Origin: Halobacillus litoralis
Lineage (GTDB): Bacteria; Bacillota; Bacilli; Bacillales; Halobacillaceae
Assembly: GCF_009856445.1 (NCBI RefSeq)
Contig: NZ_WMFA01000013.1
Coordinates: forward strand, 1 to 64,000
Reading direction: 5' to 3'
Length of the DNA: 64,000 nt
Shown: piece by piece, positions 58,845-64,000 of the stretch
Layout of the letters: each line of letters opens with the position of its first letter
Numbering within the stretch: the stretch's first letter is position 1
Made by a program: the position numbers and the translations under genes
Notes under the pieces: model-generated
Seen by the model: the letters and a program-made list of their open reading frames with translations, nothing else
What the model was told of the DNA's origin: nothing
Databases searched by the model: none

Positions 58845-59558
58845 TTATGATTTTGTGAAATCCAATTCTTTCAATACTTCTTCTTTCAACTCCCCAAGAT
58901 GCGCATCTCCTCTTTTACGAGGTTTCGGCCGGTTGATGAATATTTCAGACTCGATCTGCCCCGGCTGCCCACGCATGATTACAATTCGGTCACATAAGTA
59001 GAGGGCCTCATCTATGTCGTGAGTGACGAGCAGGGTGGTCGTTTGGCGCTTTTCCCATATTGACAAAAGTAAGTCTTGCAGCTGCATTTTTGTAAAGGCA
59101 TCAAGGGCACTGAACGGCTCGTCGAGAAGCAGGATATCCGGTTGACTGAGCAAAGATCTGGCAATCGCCGTGCGTTGAGCCATACCACCTGAAAGGTCTT
59201 TAGGGAAATGTTTCTCAAACCCTTGCAGCCCTACGGTTTCAATCAATTCCAAGGCCTGTGATCTTTTTTCCTTCTTAGAAAAACCGAACGTCACATTATC
59301 TAACACGGTTAACCAAGGCATAAGCCTTGGTTCCTGGAACATCATCCCGAAAGCTTCTTCCGGACGTTCCGCTTCTGTACGAATGCTCCCTTCATATTGT
59401 GGATCCAGTCCCGAGAGGACACGCAGCAGGGTACTTTTGCCACAACCGCTCGTTCCGAGGACACCCACAACCTCTCCTCTCTGTAACTGCAGATGAATAT
59501 TTTTGAATCCCGCTTTTCCGTTTTGGAATACACGCGATACATGATCAACGGCTAACAT
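58845..59558 (-). CDS. ssuB: Sulfonate ABC transporter ATP-binding protein
   Basis: This is a 238-residue ABC ATPase of the nitrate/sulfonate/taurine class. Walker A is GTSGCGKST (about 34-42), the signature is LSGGMAQRTAIARSL, Walker B is ILLLDEPFSALDAF and the H-loop LLVTHDIDEAL. It powers the permease at 59571. ATG 59558 follows AAGGAGGG; a GTG at 59564 is less well spaced. It is 12 bp from ssuC. Confidence 0.9.
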   Translation of the reverse strand: MLAVDHVSRVFQNGKAGFKNIHLQLQRGEVVGVLGTSGCGKSTLLRVLSGLDPQYEGSIRTEAERPEEAFGMMFQEPRLMPWLTVLDNVTFGFSKKEKRSQALELIETVGLQGFEKHFPKDLSGGMAQRTAIARSLLSQPDILLLDEPFSALDAFTKMQLQDLLLSIWEKRQTTTLLVTHDIDEALYLCDRIVIMRGQPGQIESEIFINRPKPRKRGDAHLGELKEEVLKELDFTKS

Positions 59559-59570
59559 AGACACCCTCCT

Positions 59571-60407
59571 TTATGACGCATTCTCCAAGTTGTCCTGCCA
59601 TTTCAGGGTCTTCGACTGAATTCTCTTCAATATTTCATCGGTGATTTTTCCGAAGATGGCAAACAGAATGATGCTCCCAATTACGAGAGAGGGGGCGGAT
59701 GTGTTCTGTCCGTACACCATTAAATAACCAAGACCCTGGCTTGCGCCAAGCAGTTCAGCCGCGACCACGAACATCCACCCGAGACTCAGCCCGCTTCTTA
59801 AACCGATAATAAAAGAAGGCAGGGCAGCTGGCAGAATGATTTTTTTGATTTGCTGAAAACTCGTGAAATTATAAATCCTACCTACTTCAATCAACTTACG
59901 ATCAATCCCCTGGATACCAGCAGTCAGATTCAAATACACGGGAAAGAAAACACCTACAGCCACGAGGGTGATTTTGGAAGCTTCTCCAATGCCGATCCAC
60001 AAAACGAATAACGGAACCCAGGCCAGGGACGGGATGGCCCTGAGTGCCTGCAACATCGGATCAAGCAACTGATGTATCACTTTCACATAACCCGTCGCTG
60101 CTCCGAGAAGCACTGCTGCCAAAGCCCCTGCGATGAATCCAGAAAAAACACGATAAAGAGTGATGATGATATGCCCTAAAAGCTCTCCTCCCTGAGCCAT
60201 GGCCGCCATTTCCTCGACCACGGTCGTTGGAGAGGGGAGCAAATGCGGGGCCACCCATCCTGCCCTTGAAGCATATTCCCACAAAAGAATAAGGGAAACG
60301 GGAAGGATCAGGCCCAGCCATGAACCGTAGATGTTTCTTTTCATTAGAAAACGCGTATTCTTCACCCTGGAAACCGGACGGACGGTCGTTTCTGTTCGAC
60401 TGGACAT
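59571..60407 (-). CDS. ssuC: Sulfonate ABC transporter permease
   Basis: This is an integral membrane permease of 278 residues with six helices and the EAA-type loop (LIEVGRIYNFTSFQQIKKIILPAALPSF). The end (LVIGSIILFAIFGKITDEILKRIQ) matches SsuC/TauC. The ATG follows AAGGAGGGAG. It lies between the SBP and ATPase genes. Confidence 0.9.
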   Translation of the reverse strand: MSSRTETTVRPVSRVKNTRFLMKRNIYGSWLGLILPVSLILLWEYASRAGWVAPHLLPSPTTVVEEMAAMAQGGELLGHIIITLYRVFSGFIAGALAAVLLGAATGYVKVIHQLLDPMLQALRAIPSLAWVPLFVLWIGIGEASKITLVAVGVFFPVYLNLTAGIQGIDRKLIEVGRIYNFTSFQQIKKIILPAALPSFIIGLRSGLSLGWMFVVAAELLGASQGLGYLMVYGQNTSAPSLVIGSIILFAIFGKITDEILKRIQSKTLKWQDNLENAS

Positions 60408-60425
60408 AAAACGCGCTCCCTCCTT

Positions 60426-61409
60426 TTATTCAATCACTTCTTCGGCGTAGGTTGGATTAATGAGTTCCTCAGTGATTTTTTCAATATCCACATCTGACTT
60501 GATGACTTCTTCTTCCTGTAGCACATGGCCTGCTCCAAGAACGGTTTCTGTCAACGCGTCTCCTGGTACAGGATTCGATAAATCATTCCTTTCCAGACTC
60601 TTCTTCGCGACTTCCAAATCCAATCCCGCTTCTTCAGCAAGGATTTTTGCTGCTTTGTCTGGATTTTCAACCGTCCACTTTCTTGCTTTTTCATAAGCTT
60701 CAATGACTTGTTTAACGACTTCGGGATGCTCCTTGGCATAATCCGAGCGCACGTTTAATGTTCCGTAAGTATTGAACTCCGGCTTCCGGTAGAAAAGTTC
60801 AGCGCCGCCCTCCAATTCATTCCGGGCCATATGAGGGTCGAGTCCTGCCCATGCATCAACATTTCCATTAGCCAGTGCCGTTGCTCCTTCAGGGTGCTGC
60901 AGGTTCACAAGCTCAATGTCATCCGTAGAAAGCCCGTGATCCTTCAATGCGCGGACTAAGAAAATGTAAGGGTCCGTTCCGAGCGTCGCCGCCACCTTCT
61001 TCCCTTTCAAATCTTCCACAGAAGATATTCCGGAATCAGGGTTCGTAACGAGTGCCGTCCATTCTGGCTTGGAATATAGATAAATGGATTCGACAGGAGC
61101 ATTGTTCGCTTTTGCCATGAGAGCTGCTGCACCGGCAGTCGAACCGAAGTCAACACTGCTGGAATTCAGGAATTCAAGAGCTTTGTTACTTCCCTGACTG
61201 AGGACCCATTCCACTTCGATCCCTTCACTTTCAAAGACTTCTTCGGCGAATCCCTGCTCTTTCAATACAAGACTCGTGGGGGAGTAATACGCATAGTCGA
61301 GCGTCACTTTGTCTGGTGAGCTACTCTCCCCTTCCGCATCTCCGGAACACCCGACCAAACCCACGGCTGCAAGTAATCCTATCGTCATGAATGTTTTCTT
61401 AAATCCCAT
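60426..61409 (-). CDS. ssuA: Sulfonate ABC transporter substrate-binding lipoprotein
   Basis: This is an extracellular lipoprotein of 327 residues with the lipobox GLVG-Cys (Cys21). The lobe sequence NKALEFLNSSSVDFGSTAGAAALMAK and KKVAATLGTDPYIFLVRALKD then GLDPHMARNELEGG is typical of SsuA/TauA-like alkanesulfonate-binding proteins. GGAGCG precedes the ATG. It is 27 bp behind the MetY fusion gene. Confidence 0.88.
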   Translation of the reverse strand: MGFKKTFMTIGLLAAVGLVGCSGDAEGESSSPDKVTLDYAYYSPTSLVLKEQGFAEEVFESEGIEVEWVLSQGSNKALEFLNSSSVDFGSTAGAAALMAKANNAPVESIYLYSKPEWTALVTNPDSGISSVEDLKGKKVAATLGTDPYIFLVRALKDHGLSTDDIELVNLQHPEGATALANGNVDAWAGLDPHMARNELEGGAELFYRKPEFNTYGTLNVRSDYAKEHPEVVKQVIEAYEKARKWTVENPDKAAKILAEEAGLDLEVAKKSLERNDLSNPVPGDALTETVLGAGHVLQEEEVIKSDVDIEKITEELINPTYAEEVIE

Positions 61410-61436
61410 CTTACACGCTCCTCTATGATTATTTTT

Positions 61437-63215
61437 TTAGATTTCACAGGCATACGTATCAATGGTTCCCCGTAAACGCTGGGCCTCTTTATACGTGCAC
61501 CGGTTATGAACGACTTCAAGTCCTGCTTCACTTGCAATCTGGGCCGCCTTCGGTGAGATGACCCCTTCCTGTAGCCAAAAGACATCCGGCCTGATATCTG
61601 CCGCTTCCTTAGCAATTTCAATGGCTGCTTCCGGACTGCGAAACACTTGAACAACATCAACTTTAAATGGAATCGATCTCAGATCAGGATAGGCTTTCTC
61701 ACCAAGGACTTCTGTTTCCCGTGGATTTACAGGCACGATTTGGTATCCCATCCTCTGCATTTTTCTAGCTAGGCGATGACTCGGACGTGAAGGCTTTCCG
61801 CTCAATCCGACAACCGCTAAACGTTTGGGACGCGTTTCTCCATCTTCCTGGGTTTTGGAGGAGCTCAAGGCCCATTTGATGACACCTTCATCATTTTCAG
61901 TAATCGCCGTTTGTTCCGTTTCCCTTCCGGTCGCTTTAGCAATGGCACGATCAAGATCGTTGATCAAATCTTTGCTCGATTCAAGCCCTATGGATAAGCG
62001 GATCAATTCCTCTGTCACTCCACTTGCAGCTAGATCTTCGACGGATAACTGTTGATGAGTCGTGGAAGCGGGATGGATAATCAACGATTTCGCATCGCCG
62101 ACGTTTGCTACATGTGACCAGAGTGAAATGTTGTTGATCACTTGTCTCCCGGCTTCCCGGCCGCCTTTAATGCCAAAGTTAACGATAGAACCATATCCTC
62201 CTTCAAGATATCGAGTGGCTAACTCATGAGCCGGATGCGAGGGCAGGCCTGGATACGACACCCATTCCACATCGGGATGACCTTGTAAGTATTCTGCGAT
62301 TTCCTGAGCATTGTCTCCATGCCGGGCGACACGCAAATGCAGTGTCTCCAAACCTTGCAATAACAAGAAGGCATTCTGAGGACTCAAACAAGAACCAAAG
62401 TCACGAAGCAGCTGGACACGCAATTTCGTGATATAAGCAAGCGTTCCGAAATCGGCGGTATAGACGATTCCGTTATAACTATCATCAGGCTCTGTGAAAA
62501 CGGGATACTTACCGTTACCCCAATCGAACTGTCCCCCGTCTACGACAACTCCTCCAATGGCCGTTCCGTGGCCGCCGATCCATTTCGTTGCGGAATGGAT
62601 GACAATATCGGCCCCGTATTCAATAGGCCGGCATGTATAAGGGGTGGCGAATGTATTATCAATCAAAAGCGGAAGGCCATGATCATGAGCGACAGCCGCT
62701 ACCTTTTCAATATCCAGCACATGAAGACTTGGATTACCAATGGTTTCAGCGAAGACCGCTTTCGTTCGCTCTGTAATCGCTTTGCGGAAATTTTCCGGTT
62801 CCTCCGGATCAACAAAGTGAACTTTAATGCCATATCGCGGTAAAGTGTTAGCGAATAAATTATAGGTGCCGCCATACAGGTTTGCCGCTGCAACCACTTC
62901 ATCTCCAGATCCTGCGATATTCAGAATGGATAAAGCAATGGCGGACATCCCGGAAGCTGTCGCAACAGAAGCGACCCCACCTTCCAAGAGGGCCATCCTT
63001 TTTTCGAAAACATCAACAGTCGGGTTTCCGATCCGGGAATAGATGTTTCCAGGCTCATCAAGGGCAAATAGGCTCTGCGCATGTTCTGTGTCATGGAAGA
63101 CATAAGAAGTCGTTTGATAAATCGGCACCGCCCGAGATCCCGTCGTTGGATCTGGTGATTGTCCTCCGTGTAAAGAAATCGTATCTACATCATAGCTTTC
63201 AAATGAATTTGTCAT
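61437..63215 (-). CDS. metY: O-acetylhomoserine sulfhydrylase fused to a CoA-binding domain
   Basis: This is a bifunctional-looking protein of 592 residues. Residues 1-435 are an O-acetylhomoserine aminocarboxypropyltransferase (MetY): YQTTSYVFHDTEHAQSLF, ATASGMSAIALSIL, and PLP-Lys about 211 in VIHSATKWIGGHG. It adds sulfide to O-acetylhomoserine. Residues about 462-592 are a YccU/YneT-type CoA-binding Rossmann domain (LAVVGLSGKPSRPSHRLARK, VDVVQVFRSPEA, VVHNRCTYKEAQRL), normally a free 140-residue protein. A short linker (about 436-461) joins them. The fusion is unusual. A SAM riboswitch lies upstream. GGGGAGG precedes the ATG. Confidence 0.9.
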   Translation of the reverse strand: MTNSFESYDVDTISLHGGQSPDPTTGSRAVPIYQTTSYVFHDTEHAQSLFALDEPGNIYSRIGNPTVDVFEKRMALLEGGVASVATASGMSAIALSILNIAGSGDEVVAAANLYGGTYNLFANTLPRYGIKVHFVDPEEPENFRKAITERTKAVFAETIGNPSLHVLDIEKVAAVAHDHGLPLLIDNTFATPYTCRPIEYGADIVIHSATKWIGGHGTAIGGVVVDGGQFDWGNGKYPVFTEPDDSYNGIVYTADFGTLAYITKLRVQLLRDFGSCLSPQNAFLLLQGLETLHLRVARHGDNAQEIAEYLQGHPDVEWVSYPGLPSHPAHELATRYLEGGYGSIVNFGIKGGREAGRQVINNISLWSHVANVGDAKSLIIHPASTTHQQLSVEDLAASGVTEELIRLSIGLESSKDLINDLDRAIAKATGRETEQTAITENDEGVIKWALSSSKTQEDGETRPKRLAVVGLSGKPSRPSHRLARKMQRMGYQIVPVNPRETEVLGEKAYPDLRSIPFKVDVVQVFRSPEAAIEIAKEAADIRPDVFWLQEGVISPKAAQIASEAGLEVVHNRCTYKEAQRLRGTIDTYACEI

Positions 63216-63305
63216 GATGGTTTCCTCCCCAAATAAGTTTCCTATTCTTATAAAAATAGTTGGTTTTAAGCGTGCATAAAGGTCCTTGATCTCTTTCCGA
63301 ACAGC

Positions 63306-63337
63306 AAAAAACCCTCTTCCAAATAAGAAGAGGGTTT
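63306..63337 (-). terminator. Riboswitch-controlled terminator of metY
   Basis: Arms AACCCTCTTC and GAAGAGGGTT are followed by TTTT on the minus strand, between the SAM aptamer and the metY start. Confidence 0.88.
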
Positions 63338-63353
63338 GTCATTTCGGTTCCTC

Positions 63354-63464
63354 CTCTTATCTGCCAGATCAATCTGATCTGTAGGACTTGGCACCTTTTC
63401 AAACCGTTGTTTGAAGGTTGCCGGGCTTCACAGGGCCTATTCCCTCAGCCTCTCTTGATAAGAG
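63354..63464 (-). ncRNA. SAM riboswitch (S-box)
   Basis: On the minus strand the S-box elements run in order: CTCTTATCAAGAGAGG, CTGAGGGAATAGGCCCTGTG, AAGCCCGGCAACC, GGTGCCAAGTCC and the closing GATAAGAGGAGG. P1 pairs CTCTTATC with GATAAGAG. High SAM would favour the downstream terminator and silence metY and the ssu genes. Confidence 0.96.
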
Positions 63465-63493
63465 ATGTATGCAGTTGATTGATTATGTTGTGA

Positions 63494-63523
63494 ATTATAA
63501 CGGATAAGAATCAGAAAAGTCAA
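63494..63523 (-). promoter_or_regulatory. Sigma-A promoter of the metY-ssu-acsA operon
   Basis: On the minus strand TTGACT (63518-63523) and TATAAT (63494-63499) are separated by 18 bp, directly after the stop of the upstream PLP gene, so the riboswitch operon has its own start. Confidence 0.75.
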
Positions 63524-63536
63524 TCTTTTTTAAAAA

Positions 63537-64000
63537 TTAATTTTCTGAAGCTTCTATTGCTCTTTTCAGCTGATCGATAATATCTTCATGATCTTCAATT
63601 CCGATGGAAAGACGAATCACATAATCATTGATGCCGATTTTCTCGCGCTCAGCGTTCGATAACGCACGGTGAGATGTACGGACAGGATAAGAAACCGTCG
63701 TTTCTACTCCCGCCAGCGTAGGAGCAATCTTCACCCATCCAAGTGAACGGAAGAACGCCTCTATGTCAATCGAATCATTAAGTTCGATGGTCACAATGGC
63801 TCCGTTTCCTTTTTCCGATACCTTATCAGGATAATAGACGGTCCGGACCGCGCCATAGTCATTCAGGGCGGTTGCTACCTGTTTTGCATTGTATGATTGC
63901 TTCTTCATTCTAAGACCTAAAGTTTTGGCTCCGCGTTGTGTAAGCCATGCTTCGAACGGGCTTAGATTCGCACCAAATGTGACAATCTTCTGGGTCGCGG
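63537..64000 (-). CDS. Trans-sulfuration-type PLP enzyme (partial)
   Basis: This is the C-terminal part of a Cys/Met-metabolism PLP enzyme (cystathionine gamma-synthase/lyase-like); the N-terminal half is off the edge. The open frame continues to the window end through TFGANLSPFEAWLTQRGAK, the usual segment after the active site. Then LRMKKQSYNAKQVATALND, TLAGVETTVSYPVRTSH and IGINDYVIRLSIGIEDHEDI follow the family C-terminus. The methionine used as a start at 63908 is internal. Substrate cannot be told from this part. It precedes the S-box operon on the same strand. Confidence 0.85.
   Translation of the reverse strand, partial: ATQKIVTFGANLSPFEAWLTQRGAKTLGLRMKKQSYNAKQVATALNDYGAVRTVYYPDKVSEKGNGAIVTIELNDSIDIEAFFRSLGWVKIAPTLAGVETTVSYPVRTSHRALSNAEREKIGINDYVIRLSIGIEDHEDIIDQLKRAIEASEN

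Noticed and set aside
1-64000. tRNA, rRNA or CRISPR
   Set aside because: No T-loop/GGTTCGAATCC-type clover leaf, rRNA core or regularly spaced direct repeat was seen on either strand; the repeats present are dispersed and unevenly spaced.

Overview
The window looks like chromosome of a moderately halophilic, aerobic member of the Bacillaceae, most like Halobacillus. That placement is an inference. It rests on strong AAGGAGG-type ribosome binding sites with frequent TTG/GTG starts, an acid-rich proteome, two BCCT osmolyte carriers, a C30-type carotenoid oxidase, a bacterial nitric oxide synthase, and Bacillus-type control signals (S-box, cobalamin riboswitch, cre, TnrA/GlnR, LexA, sigma-B). 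I see no rRNA, tRNA, CRISPR or prophage genes.

Layout. 1-480: 3' end of an IS3-family element inserted into a dispersed repeat. 0.6-3.3 kb: BMP-type lipoprotein plus chemoreceptor. 3.3-4.2 kb: DUF2164 protein and methyltransferase. 4.3-8.8 kb: YnjBCD-like ABC importer coupled to a TVP38 membrane protein. 8.9-11.2 kb: FAD oxidoreductase, thioredoxin, DUF368/PopT-type carrier. 11.5-16.0 kb: two BCCT transporters flanking a nucleotidyltransferase and an acetyltransferase. 16.1-17.4 kb: an AimR-like TPR receptor without a DNA-binding domain, followed 22 bp later by an unlisted 43-codon secreted-peptide gene, with a palindromic site at its promoter. 17.6-24.7 kb: small housekeeping and stress genes. 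24.8-28.9 kb: CstA carrier and a LytS/LytTR two-component system. 29.3-36.4 kb: omega-amidase, nitric oxide synthase, CoA-disulfide reductase, MtnE, aldehyde dehydrogenase. 36.7-41.4 kb: DUF2254 protein, CDF zinc exporter, sigma-B stress protein, hydrolase, methyltransferase. 41.5-45.3 kb: cobalamin riboswitch and ribonucleotide reductase. 45.3-47.3 kb: GlnK-Amt. 47.3-47.6 kb: a TxpA/BsrG-like type I toxin with a LexA-like box and a probable antisense RNA. 47.7-54.6 kb: YndJ-like protein, ECF sigma/anti-sigma pair, UDG, Ca2+ antiporter, carotenoid oxidase plus isoprenylcysteine-methyltransferase homologue, two tiny membrane proteins. 54.8-64 kb: two dispersed repeats, a dicarboxylate/glutamate symporter, and a SAM-riboswitch-led operon (MetY fused to a CoA-binding domain, SsuABC, AcsA), ending in a partial trans-sulfuration gene.

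How the parts fit. Several blocks read as self-contained circuits: pyruvate or peptide sensing and uptake under catabolite control (LytS/LytTR, CstA, cre sites); ammonium sensing and uptake bracketed by two TnrA/GlnR sites; sulfur salvage under SAM control; B12-controlled ribonucleotide reduction. The best candidates for undescribed biology are the AimR-like receptor/peptide pair outside any prophage and the SOS-linked type I toxin. A family of at least seven intergenic elements with about 20-bp terminal inverted repeats and, in most copies, a GC-rich core recurs through the window.
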